A DNA stretch of 6,452 nt from an uncultured Actinomycetes bacterium (GCA_903941145.1 CAJANQ010000438.1:1-6452); one strand, 5' to 3'. Counted from the stretch's first letter, positions 1-6,083 are shown. Translations and numbers: made by a program. Notes: generated by a model not told the origin, from the sequence alone.

Positions 1-150
1 CGCGGCGACCTCTACCGGCAGGGCCTGCTGGTCGCCGGCGCGCTCGGCGTCGCCGAGGTTGTCGAGCTGGAGGCGGCACCTCACGGCGTCCATCTGGTCG
101 CGCCCGACGCGTTTGCCGGTTTTGTGGGCAAGGTAGGGGCATGGCGCTGA
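1..150 (+). CDS. C-terminal end of an unrecognised protein (partial)
   Basis: The frame is open from the first base of the window and ends at TGA 148-150, giving the last 49 residues of a protein that starts outside the window. The tail is mostly aliphatic and contains the stretches LLVAGALGVAEVVELE and HLVAPDAFAGFVGKVG, which suggest alternating strands and helices of a soluble domain. I do not recognise the family. Its last 10 bases overlap the start of the patatin gene, whose ATG is at 141. The two are therefore probably co-transcribed and translationally coupled. Codon use is like that of the neighbours. The coding call rests on the open frame, the G/C-rich third positions and the overlap arrangement. 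No function is proposed. Confidence 0.65.
   Translation, partial: RGDLYRQGLLVAGALGVAEVVELEAAPHGVHLVAPDAFAGFVGKVGAWR
130..133 (+). promoter_or_regulatory. Ribosome binding site of the patatin gene
   Basis: AAGG lies seven bases before ATG 141, inside the last codons of the preceding gene. Its spacing supports 141 as the start, and the overlap with the upstream reading frame suggests coupled translation. The match to the anti-Shine-Dalgarno sequence is short. Confidence 0.4.
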
Positions 151-1130
151 GGAGGAAGCGGACGGCCTTCGTGCTCTCGGGCGGCGGCAACCTGGGGGCG
201 TTGCAGGTCGGGATGCTCCGGGCGCTCGCCGAGGCCGACGTCGTCCCTGACGTCGTCATCGGCTGCTCGGTCGGCTCGCTCAACGGAGCGGCCTATGCCG
301 GCGCCCCGACCCTGGCCGGCGTGCGGCGGCTCGAGGACCACTGGCGGACCACGACCTCGTTCACGATCATGCCGGCGTCCCGCATTCCGCCGGCGGTCAA
401 CCTGGTGCGCAAGGGCGAGTCGATCCACTCGAGCGACGGCCTCCGCCAGAACGTGACCGAGATCCTCGGTGGGTACCGCACCTTCGAGGACCTGACGCTC
501 CCGTTCCAGTGCGTCGCCACCGACGTCGACTCCGCCACGGGGACCTGGTTCTCGGAGGGGGAGCTGCTGCCGGCCGTGCTGGCGTCCGCCGCGCTGCCCG
601 CCGTCTACCCACCGGTGACGATCGGCGGCCGTCGGTTCATCGACGGCGGCGTGGTCGACAACGTGCCGATCGGCCGGGCCGTCGAGCTCGGATGCTCGAC
701 GATCTACGTCCTCCACGTGGGCCCGCACGGTCGTCCCGACGTCGAGATCAGGCGTCCGCTCGACGCCGCGCTGCTGGCGTACTGGATCGCCCGCAACCAC
801 CGGTTCGCCCGCGACCTGGCCAACCTGCCGGCCGGGGTCGAGGCCGTCGTGCTCCCGACGGGGGTTCGGCCGGACATCCGCTACGACGACTTCTCGCAGA
901 CCCCTGAGCTGGTGGCGCAGGGCTATTCGCTCACCGCTGCGTTCCTGGCCGAGCGGGCGGTTGCTGCGTCGGCGCGGCGTCGTCCGGCCGATCGGCTCGA
1001 GCCGCTCCAGCGGCTGGTGGTCAACGCACGCACCCGGCGGCGGCGCCAGGTGGCGCAGGAGGCGGTCGAGGGGACCGCAGGCGCGGTGATCACCGGCGAG
1101 GACGGCGCCTTTGGGGACGGGGTGGACTGA
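141..1130 (+). CDS. Patatin-like phospholipase / lipid acyl hydrolase
   Basis: A 329-residue protein of the patatin-like (RssA-type) serine hydrolase family, which cleaves acyl esters of phospholipids or related lipids with a Ser-Asp dyad. All family signatures are visible. The oxyanion loop is SGGGNLGA at residues 13-20. The nucleophile elbow is GCSVG at 41-45, with Ser43 as nucleophile. The catalytic Asp is Asp168 in FIDGGVVDNVPIG. The oxyanion loop has Asn where many patatins have Arg or Lys, a variant I associate with actinobacterial members. No signal peptide or membrane segment is evident, so it is probably cytosolic or peripheral at the membrane. The last 60 residues or so are Arg-rich and look poorly structured. 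The start is supported by AAGG at the right spacing and by the motif beginning about 12 residues in. It lies between an unrecognised gene (10-base overlap) and DUF3151 (13-base gap). The natural substrate cannot be read from the sequence. Confidence 0.93.
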   Translation: MALRRKRTAFVLSGGGNLGALQVGMLRALAEADVVPDVVIGCSVGSLNGAAYAGAPTLAGVRRLEDHWRTTTSFTIMPASRIPPAVNLVRKGESIHSSDGLRQNVTEILGGYRTFEDLTLPFQCVATDVDSATGTWFSEGELLPAVLASAALPAVYPPVTIGGRRFIDGGVVDNVPIGRAVELGCSTIYVLHVGPHGRPDVEIRRPLDAALLAYWIARNHRFARDLANLPAGVEAVVLPTGVRPDIRYDDFSQTPELVAQGYSLTAAFLAERAVAASARRRPADRLEPLQRLVVNARTRRRRQVAQEAVEGTAGAVITGEDGAFGDGVD

Positions 1131-1131
1131 C

Positions 1132-1137
1132 TACGCT
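1132..1137 (+). promoter_or_regulatory. Candidate -10 element for a leaderless DUF3151 transcript
   Basis: TACGCT fits the actinobacterial -10 pattern TANNNT. It lies exactly six bases before ATG 1144, so transcription would begin at the A of the start codon. TTGGGG at 1111-1116 is a weak -35 candidate with a short 15-base spacer. No Shine-Dalgarno sequence stands immediately before this ATG, which fits leaderless expression. The element sits in the 13-base gap after the patatin gene, so DUF3151 and the genes after it could be transcribed independently of the upstream genes. Confidence 0.45.
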
Positions 1138-1143
1138 CGTCGC

Positions 1144-1602
1144 ATGTCCGACGCCCCAGTCCATCTGACCCCGAGCGGTCCGCCCGAGACCGTCCTCGAC
1201 CCCGAGCCGACCGACCTGCTGCTGGCCCTCGATGCCGCGCTCGACCTTCCCGACGAAGAGCGGCGGGCCGCAGTGGCAGCGGTCGTCGCCGGTGCGCCGC
1301 GCTTCCTCGACGGCTGGGCCCGCCTGGGCGAGCTCGGCCGTGACCCGATGGAGCGGTACGCCGCGTTCCGGGTCGGCTACCACCGTGGTCTGGACCGGCT
1401 GCGCGGCTCGGGCTGGCGGGGGAGCGGCTACGTGCGGTGGGACCACCCGACCAACCGGGGGTTCCTCCGGGCGCTCGACGGGCTCCGGGCCAGTGCCGCC
1501 GAGATCGGCGAGGACGACGAGGCGGAGCGGTGCGAGCTCTTCCTCCGTCAGCTGGACCCGGCATGGTCCGGCTCCGACCTCGTGCTGCCGGGGGTGTCCT
1601 GA
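1144..1602 (+). CDS. DUF3151 family protein
   Basis: A 152-residue soluble protein that I assign to DUF3151, an actinobacterial family of unknown function. The recognition rests on the family's characteristic blocks: YHRGLDRLRGSGW (from Tyr79), then WDHPTNRGFLRALDGL (around Asn104-Phe107), then IGEDDEAERCELFLRQLDP (Cys130) near the C-terminus. The N-terminal third contains LLLALDAALDLPDEERRAAVAAV and WARLGELG, giving a helical, TPR-like look: short helices with Ala/Leu spacing, then the Tyr-His-Arg-Gly helix. I chose ATG 1144 over an in-frame TTG at 1111, because the TTG would overlap the patatin gene and add residues outside the usual family start. A -10 motif also sits just upstream of 1144. 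The stop is one base before the PLP enzyme's ATG, so the two are very likely translationally coupled. No catalytic motif is apparent. The role is unknown. Confidence 0.88.
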   Translation: MSDAPVHLTPSGPPETVLDPEPTDLLLALDAALDLPDEERRAAVAAVVAGAPRFLDGWARLGELGRDPMERYAAFRVGYHRGLDRLRGSGWRGSGYVRWDHPTNRGFLRALDGLRASAAEIGEDDEAERCELFLRQLDPAWSGSDLVLPGVS

Positions 1603-1603
1603 C

Positions 1604-2851
1604 ATGGCCGGCGGAACTGTGTTCCCGGAGCAGGGGACCCCGCGCTCCCAGATGATGGCGGCCCTCTCCGAGGAGCGGGACCACGACCTCGACTGGCGGG
1701 GCGGCAAGGCGTTCAGCCTCGTGTACCACCCGGACGACCCCGAGCTCGAGGCGCTGCAGCACGAGGTGGCGGACATGTTCCTCCACGAGAACGCGCTCAA
1801 CCCGTTCCGCTACCGGACGCTGCTCCGGATGGAGGGCGAGATCATCTCGATGGCCTGTGACCTGTTCGGGGCCGGCGCCGCGTCGCTGTCGTCGGGCGGG
1901 ACCGAGTCGATCTTCCTGGCAGTCCAGACGGCCCGTGACGAGGCCCGGGCGCGGGGCGTCATGCAGCCCCGCCTGCTGGCGTCGCGCACGGCCCACCCGG
2001 CGTTCGCCAAGGCCTGCAAGTACCTCGACGTGCAGCTCGAGATCCTCGAGGTGGGCGACGACGGCCGTGCGGTCCCCGCCCACTACGCCGCGGCCATCGG
2101 GCCGGACGTCGCCCTCGTCGTGGTGAGTGCCCCCTGCTACCCGTACGGGGTGATCGACCCCGTCCCCGAGATCGCTGCGGTCGCCGCCGGCGCCGGGACC
2201 CTCTGCCACGTCGACGCGTGCCTTGGCGGGTACTTGCTCCCCTTCTGGGAGCGCATCGGCCGCGAGGTCCCGCCGTGGGACTTCCGGGTGGAGGGCGTCA
2301 CCTCCATGTCGGCCGACGTGCACAAGTACGGCTACTGCTTCAAGGGCGTCTCGACCGTCATGTACCGGGACCCCGAGCTCTACCAGCGGCAGGTCTTCAT
2401 GTACGACTCCTGGCCGGGCGGCCTCTACGCCTCTGCGTCGTCCGCAGGTACCCGGCCCGGCTCGCCGATCGCCGCGGCCTGGGCGACCATGACGCACCTG
2501 GGTCACGAGGGCTACGAACGGCTCGCCCGGCGGGTGGCAGCGGCCACCGACGCCTTCCGCTCCGGCATCGACGGCATCGAAGGGGTCCGGGTCACGTCCG
2601 ACCCGGAGATGTCGGTCTTCGAGTTCGGCCCCGACCCGGACTCGGAGGTCACGGTCGACATGGACGGCATCTGCGACGTCATGGACGCACGCGGCTGGAA
2701 CCTCGACCGCCAGAACGGCGGGCTGCACCTGATGCTCTCGCCCGGCCACGACGTCGTGGCTGCCGACTTCGTGGCGGACCTGTCTGCTGCGGTCGCGGAC
2801 CACGGCAGCGGGGACGGCAGGACCCACGTCTACGGCGGAGTGGTCGACTGA
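1604..2851 (+). CDS. PLP-dependent lyase/decarboxylase, sphingosine-1-phosphate-lyase-like
   Basis: A 415-residue fold-type I PLP enzyme of the group II decarboxylase superfamily, closest by motif to sphinganine-1-phosphate aldolase. Visible signatures are NPFRYRTLLRMEGEI near residues 65-80, the phosphate-cup motif SSGGTES (96-102), SAPCYPYGVIDP (about 174-185), and HVDACLGGYLLPF with Asp204 positioned to pair with the pyridine nitrogen. The internal aldimine motif is SADVHKYGYCFKGVS, with Lys241 as Schiff-base lysine. A second lysine, Lys247, lies six residues on, the spacing conserved in S1P lyases. It lacks the N-terminal membrane anchor of eukaryotic enzymes and is shorter than them, so it is probably soluble. 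The start is ATG 1604, one base after the DUF3151 stop, with a G-rich run at 1590-1594 as a possible ribosome binding site. Longer in-frame upstream starts lie inside DUF3151. An ordinary sphingolipid substrate is not assured. Bacterial homologues are often labelled generically, and amino-acid decarboxylation or another retro-aldol cleavage is possible. Confidence 0.9.
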   Translation: MAGGTVFPEQGTPRSQMMAALSEERDHDLDWRGGKAFSLVYHPDDPELEALQHEVADMFLHENALNPFRYRTLLRMEGEIISMACDLFGAGAASLSSGGTESIFLAVQTARDEARARGVMQPRLLASRTAHPAFAKACKYLDVQLEILEVGDDGRAVPAHYAAAIGPDVALVVVSAPCYPYGVIDPVPEIAAVAAGAGTLCHVDACLGGYLLPFWERIGREVPPWDFRVEGVTSMSADVHKYGYCFKGVSTVMYRDPELYQRQVFMYDSWPGGLYASASSAGTRPGSPIAAAWATMTHLGHEGYERLARRVAAATDAFRSGIDGIEGVRVTSDPEMSVFEFGPDPDSEVTVDMDGICDVMDARGWNLDRQNGGLHLMLSPGHDVVAADFVADLSAAVADHGSGDGRTHVYGGVVD

Positions 2852-2852
2852 C

Positions 2853-3440
2853 GTGACCCCCTCCGACGCCGTCGGGGTCGTCCTGTGCGGCGGTGCGTCG
2901 CAGCGGATGGGGCCGGACAAGGCGACGCTCGAGCTCGCCGGCGTCGCGATGGCCCGGCGGACCGCGGACGCGCTCCGGGAGTTCGGTGTGGGCATCGTGA
3001 TGACGGTCGGCGGCGACGCGCCCGCGCTGGCCGGGTTCGGCGACCGTCACGTGGACGACCAGCACCCGGGCCAGGGCCCGCTCGGCGGCGTGGCCACGGC
3101 CGTTGGCGCAGCCCGAGGGTCGACCCTCGTGGTGGTGGCATGCGACCTGCCGGACCTCGACCCGGAGCTCCTCTCCGCACTCTGGGCGGCCGGCGCCGCG
3201 CTCGACGACGGCCGGGTGGTGGTCCCGGTCGCCGAGGGTCGGGAGCAGTGGGCCGTCGCGATGGTCCCCGGCGCCGTCGCCGCACTCGTCGTGGACCGGT
3301 TCGCGGCTGGTGCCAGGTCGCTCCGCGAGGGCTACGGCGAGGTGGTCAGGGTGGACCTCGGCGACAGCCGGTCGCTGCTGGACCTCGACACCCCTGAGGA
3401 CGTCGTGCGTTGGCGCAGTCGGTCAGGGGCCCGGGAGTAG
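2853..3440 (+). CDS. mobA: Molybdenum cofactor guanylyltransferase MobA
   Basis: A 195-residue nucleotidyltransferase that would transfer GMP from GTP to Mo-molybdopterin, making the bis-MGD precursor used by DMSO-reductase-family enzymes. The N-terminal signature LCGGASQRMGPDK (11-23) matches the MobA nucleotide-binding consensus LxGGxSxRMGxDK, with Arg18 and Lys23. GPLGG (75-79) corresponds to the guanine-recognition loop, and CDLPDLDPE contains the metal-binding Asp98. The C-terminal LLDLDTPED is typical of this fold. Length agrees with the family (about 190-200). The start is GTG 2853, one base after the preceding TGA. The next in-frame ATG lies inside the signature, so GTG must be used. 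A possible GGAG at 2837-2840 is rather far upstream. The gene is tightly packed behind the PLP enzyme and just before the rhodanese. No Mo-enzyme or other Moco gene is visible here. A related nucleotidyltransferase with another substrate is less likely. Confidence 0.9.
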   Translation: MTPSDAVGVVLCGGASQRMGPDKATLELAGVAMARRTADALREFGVGIVMTVGGDAPALAGFGDRHVDDQHPGQGPLGGVATAVGAARGSTLVVVACDLPDLDPELLSALWAAGAALDDGRVVVPVAEGREQWAVAMVPGAVAALVVDRFAAGARSLREGYGEVVRVDLGDSRSLLDLDTPEDVVRWRSRSGARE

Positions 3441-3443
3441 TGT
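3438..3443 (+). promoter_or_regulatory. Candidate -10 element for a leaderless rhodanese transcript
   Basis: TAGTGT, which includes the TAG stop codon of mobA, fits TANNNT and lies seven bases before ATG 3451. Transcription could thus begin at or next to the start codon. No convincing -35 is present at normal spacing. GGGAG at 3433-3437 is an alternative ribosome binding site, but it is 13 bases from the ATG, longer than usual. Confidence 0.35.
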
Positions 3444-3450
3444 CCTCCGG

Positions 3451-3777
3451 ATGGAGAAGCCCGAGATCGACGTCACGGCCCTTGCCGGCCTACTGACCGC
3501 TGGAGCCGTCCCGTTGCTCGACGTGCGCATGCCCGACGAGTACGAGGAGGCCCATGTGCCGGGCGCGGTGCTCGTGCCGCTCCCCGAGCTGCCGGACCGG
3601 CTTGCCGACGTGCCCCAGGGCGACGTCGTCTACGTCATCTGCCGCAGCGGCGCCCGGAGCGCCAAGGCGGTCGAGATCCTTGTCGCTGCGGGCCTCGACG
3701 CCGCCAACGTGGCCGGTGGCACCATGGACTGGGTGGACTCTGGACACGACGTCGCCACCGGCTCTGAGCCGGGCTGA
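3451..3777 (+). CDS. Single-domain rhodanese (sulfurtransferase)
   Basis: A 108-residue single-domain rhodanese, similar in size to GlpE or PspE without a signal peptide, hence cytosolic. The domain shows LLDVRMPDEYEEAHVPGA near residues 22-39, the CH2A-like block, and VIDCR-type strand VYVICRSGARS. Cys64 is the persulfide-forming cysteine and CRSGARS is the six-residue active loop, which is the length typical of sulfur rather than phosphate substrates. AGGTMDWVDSGH near the end corresponds to the usual GGxxxW block. The family moves sulfane sulfur from thiosulfate or persulfides to thiol acceptors or to cofactor and tRNA pathways. The true donor and acceptor are not known here. It starts 10 bases after mobA, so a sulfur-handling role alongside molybdopterin is conceivable but unproven. 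The stop is four bases before the RNase D start. Confidence 0.93.
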   Translation: MEKPEIDVTALAGLLTAGAVPLLDVRMPDEYEEAHVPGAVLVPLPELPDRLADVPQGDVVYVICRSGARSAKAVEILVAAGLDAANVAGGTMDWVDSGHDVATGSEPG

Positions 3778-3781
3778 CGCG

Positions 3782-4930
3782 TTGACCTACGAACTGGTCA
3801 CCGACAACGACAGGCTCGCCGCGCTCCTCGAGCGACTGGCCGGCCGTGACCGGTACGCGGTGGACACAGAGTTCCACCGGGAGCGGACCTACTTCCCTCA
3901 GGTGGCGGTCCTGCAGTTCGCCGACGTCGACGGGGTGGTCCTGGTGGACGCCCTCGCGGTGGACCTCCGGCCGCTCGCCGACCTGCTGAACGGACCCGGC
4001 ACGGCGGTCATGCACGCGGCCCGACAGGACCTCGAGGTCATGGAGCGGGTCTGCGGCACCGTCCCGTCCCATCTGGTCGACACCCAGCTGCTGGCGGGGT
4101 TCCTCGGGTACACGACTCCGTCGCTGTCGAACCTGCTCGAGCGCGAGCTCGGCGTCGAGCTGCCGAAGGCAGACCGGCTCACCGACTGGATGAAGCGACC
4201 GCTCGGCGAGGCCCAGCTGACCTATGCCGCCTCGGACGTCACCTACCTGCTCGAGCTCCACGACCGGCTGGGGGCCCGTGCCGAACAGCGGGGCCGGAGC
4301 CAGTGGGTGGCCGACGCCTGCGAGGAGATGCGGACCGAGCTCCGTGGCCCACGTCGTCCTGAGGAGGCGTGGCGCCGCATCAAGGAGGTCCGCCACCTCA
4401 AGGGCTCGTCGCTCGCCGTGGCCCAGGCGTTGGCCGGATGGCGCGAGATGCGGGCCGTGGACCTCGACCTCACGCCCCGGTTCGTCCTGAGCGACCTCGC
4501 CGTGGTCTCCATCGCCGCCGCCGCTCCGTCGACCACCGACGACTTCAAGGGCCTGCGCGGCGTCGACGCCCGCAGCATCAAGCCGCAGGTGGCCGAGGAG
4601 ATCCTGGCCGTCGTGGCGGGGGCGAAGGGCAGCCGACCGACGCGACCTCCGTCGAACAACCTGCCGGAGATGCCGGCCGAGCTACGTCCTGCGGTGCCCC
4701 TGGTGTCCGCGTGGGTCTCCCAGCTCTCTCGGGACCTGGAGCTGGAGACGTCGCTACTGGCCACCCGTTCCGACCTCGAGGACCTGCTCCGGGGCACGCC
4801 CGGCGCCCGCCTCACCGAGGGCTGGCGCGCCGAGCTGGTCGGCGAGCCGATCCGTCGGCTCGTCGAGGGCGAAGCCACTCTGGCGTTCGACCGTTCCCGT
4901 GGCCTCGTGCTCGAGGACCGCCAGCAGTAG
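3782..4930 (+). CDS. rnd: Ribonuclease D
   Basis: A 382-residue 3'-to-5' exoribonuclease of the DEDDy group, acting in tRNA 3'-end maturation and structured-RNA turnover. Exo I is VDTEF, with Asp28 and Glu30. Exo II is HAARQDLEV with Asp83, followed by Asp100 in HLVDTQLL. Exo III is YAASDVTYL with Tyr148 and Asp152. These positions track the E. coli enzyme (28, 30, 85, 151, 155) almost exactly. An HRDC domain follows at about 194-282 (PEEAWRRIKEVRHLKG to VAEEILAVV). A third C-terminal segment ends at 382, giving a length like E. coli Rnd. The start is TTG 3782, because the next residues TYELVTDNDRL align with the E. coli N-terminus and the preceding TGA is only four bases upstream. Longer frames extending into the rhodanese gene are spurious. 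It is the last gene of the directon and faces the DUF1634-like gene. Confidence 0.95.
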   Translation: MTYELVTDNDRLAALLERLAGRDRYAVDTEFHRERTYFPQVAVLQFADVDGVVLVDALAVDLRPLADLLNGPGTAVMHAARQDLEVMERVCGTVPSHLVDTQLLAGFLGYTTPSLSNLLERELGVELPKADRLTDWMKRPLGEAQLTYAASDVTYLLELHDRLGARAEQRGRSQWVADACEEMRTELRGPRRPEEAWRRIKEVRHLKGSSLAVAQALAGWREMRAVDLDLTPRFVLSDLAVVSIAAAAPSTTDDFKGLRGVDARSIKPQVAEEILAVVAGAKGSRPTRPPSNNLPEMPAELRPAVPLVSAWVSQLSRDLELETSLLATRSDLEDLLRGTPGARLTEGWRAELVGEPIRRLVEGEATLAFDRSRGLVLEDRQQ

Positions 4931-4937
4931 TCGTGCC

Positions 4938-4962
4938 GTCGTGCTCAGCGGCTGAGCACGAC
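4938..4962. terminator. Perfect inverted repeat between convergent genes, probable bidirectional terminator
   Basis: Two 12-base arms, GTCGTGCTCAGC and GCTGAGCACGAC, are perfect reverse complements separated by one base. As RNA this gives an 11-base-pair stem with a three-base loop on either strand. It starts seven bases after the RNase D stop and contains the stop codon (4945-4947) and last four codons of the minus-strand membrane protein gene. There is no T-tract on either side, as is common for actinobacterial terminators. Position and symmetry suggest it ends or protects transcripts from both directions. A protein-binding site is the main alternative. Confidence 0.72.
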
Positions 4963-5250
4963 CCCTGCAACCATCACGGCGAGCACCCCGAGTCCGACGA
5001 ACGCGAACTTCGGGTCGCCCCTGCGGAACCACCGGACCACGAACCAGAGCACCCGCAGGACCGGCACCGCCACGAGAGTCGCCAGCAGCACCCACCCCGC
5101 CGCTCGGCCTGCCGGACCGTGGAGGACGTCCCCGAGGACTGCGGCGACCGCTACGACGAGCACGGACACCTGCAGGCCGCGCACGACCTGGTCGAACCGG
5201 CCGGCTCGAGGGTCGGGCGGCGGTGTCCCGGCTGGGGTCGGCGCCGTCAT
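4945..5250 (-). CDS. Small DUF1634-like membrane protein, partner of TauE/SafE exporter
   Basis: A 101-residue membrane protein. A Pro-rich cytosolic-looking N-terminus (residues 1-21) precedes three hydrophobic segments at about 26-43, 52-73 and 81-99. The second contains VPVLRVLWFVVRWF and is followed by RRGDPKFAFVGLGVLAV. This Pro-x-Leu-Arg-Val helix, charged turn and final helix resembles DUF1634, a family often encoded beside TauE/SafE exporters. The start ATG (5248-5250) overlaps the exporter's TGA as ATGA, so translation is almost certainly coupled and the two products may work together. The gene ends inside a strong inverted repeat. The biochemical role of DUF1634 is unknown to me. 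It could be an accessory subunit or a regulator of the exporter. Family assignment is by pattern only. Confidence 0.8.
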   Translation of the reverse strand: MTAPTPAGTPPPDPRAGRFDQVVRGLQVSVLVVAVAAVLGDVLHGPAGRAAGWVLLATLVAVPVLRVLWFVVRWFRRGDPKFAFVGLGVLAVMVAGVVLSR

Positions 5251-6077
5251 GCGAGGACCGCCCGTGTGGCGACGACCGCTGCGACGACGAGCAGTAGCGC
5301 CCCGGTGAGCCGACGGGCCGTGACCGGGCTGATGGAGGACTGGAGGCGGGCGCCGAGCAGGCCGCCGGCTAGTGCCCCGAGCACGGCGGCTGCGCCCTCA
5401 CGGAGCTCGAGCCGGCCCTGGCCCGCGTAGACCAGCAGACCTGTCGCGGCGGTGAGCCCGAGGGTGAAGGTGGTGGTGGCGGCGGCAACCTTGGCCGGGA
5501 CGTGCATGACCTCGCTCATGGCGGGGGTCTTCAAGAACCCGCCGCCGACGCCGGACAGCCCGGCCACGACCCCGGCCCCGAGACAGAGCACCATGCCGAG
5601 CGGCACCCGCCGGGCCTGGTACGGCACGACCTGGTCGCCCAGTCGGTACTGGCCGCCCAACGTGCCGGGCCACTCGCCCGTGACCGCCTCTTCGCCGAAC
5701 GCGGCCTGGGGCAGGTTGCGCATCCCTTTGCGGGCGAAGGCCGCCACTGCGCCGACGAGCGCCGCGCCGGCCAGGACGAACGCCAGCAGCTGCTCGGGCA
5801 CCTGCGTGGACGCGAGCGCCCCGCCGACCACGCCGACCGAGGCGGCGAGCTCGACCGTCAGCCCGATCCGGTGGTGCACCAGCCCTTCGTTGAGCTGCCG
5901 GGCCCCCGAGGCCAACGACCCCGCACCCACCACCATCAGGCCGATCGGGGCCGCCACGGTGGGCTCCATGCCGGCGACGAGCAGCGCGGGGACCAGCAGC
6001 GTGGCGCCGCCGATCCCGCCCAACGACCCGGCCAAGGCGGCCAGCAGGCCGAGCAGGGCAAGGACGGGGAGGCTCAC
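5247..6077 (-). CDS. TauE/SafE family anion exporter (probable sulfite/organosulfonate permease)
   Basis: A 276-residue polytopic inner-membrane protein with the two-repeat architecture of the TauE/SafE (TSUP) family. Repeat one opens with LAGSLGGIGGATLLVP (Gly-rich motif at 20-24). Repeat two opens with GLSGVGGGFLKTPAM (175-187). About eight hydrophobic helices are visible, four per half. A hydrophilic linker at about 115-159 contains GTLGGQYRLGD and YQARRVPLG. I associate this linker with the TauE subgroup that pairs with DUF1634 genes. Family members export sulfite, sulfoacetate or other C2/sulfur anions, but the substrate cannot be deduced here. The start is GTG at 6075-6077, where the first helix begins at once with no better upstream start. 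A -10-like TAGGGT precedes it by six bases. The next gene starts within its stop codon. It is the head gene of a two-gene minus-strand operon. Confidence 0.92.
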   Translation of the reverse strand: MSLPVLALLGLLAALAGSLGGIGGATLLVPALLVAGMEPTVAAPIGLMVVGAGSLASGARQLNEGLVHHRIGLTVELAASVGVVGGALASTQVPEQLLAFVLAGAALVGAVAAFARKGMRNLPQAAFGEEAVTGEWPGTLGGQYRLGDQVVPYQARRVPLGMVLCLGAGVVAGLSGVGGGFLKTPAMSEVMHVPAKVAAATTTFTLGLTAATGLLVYAGQGRLELREGAAAVLGALAGGLLGARLQSSISPVTARRLTGALLLVVAAVVATRAVLA

Positions 6078-6083
6078 ACCCGG

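Noticed and set aside
81..800. A 239-residue minus-strand frame
   Set aside because: It is antisense to the patatin gene and has a His/Arg/Asp-rich composition typical of shadow frames, with no motif.
1111..1143. A TTG start 11 codons upstream of DUF3151
   Set aside because: It overlaps the patatin end and adds residues outside the family pattern. ATG 1144 has the better context.
1232..1603. An N-terminal extension of the PLP enzyme by 124 residues
   Set aside because: The extension runs through DUF3151 in another frame and reads as Arg/Ser/Gly-rich nonsense. The real start is ATG 1604.
923..2995. A 690-residue open frame on the minus strand
   Set aside because: It lies opposite the end of the patatin gene, DUF3151, the PLP enzyme and the start of mobA, all with clear family motifs. 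Long antisense frames are expected in GC-rich codon-biased DNA. Its product is Arg/His/Gly-rich low-complexity sequence with no recognisable domain.
3103..3450. An extended rhodanese frame reaching back into mobA
   Set aside because: The upstream part is out of frame with mobA and is Ser/Trp/Arg-rich nonsense. The rhodanese domain begins just after ATG 3451.
3554..3781. An RNase D frame extended into the rhodanese gene
   Set aside because: The RNase D N-terminus aligns with the family exactly from TTG 3782, and the extension is an off-frame reading of the rhodanese.
4369..5430. A 353-residue plus-strand frame crossing the RNase D end and the minus-strand operon
   Set aside because: It crosses a convergent junction and the palindrome, is out of frame with RNase D, and encodes Arg/Pro/His-rich low-complexity sequence.
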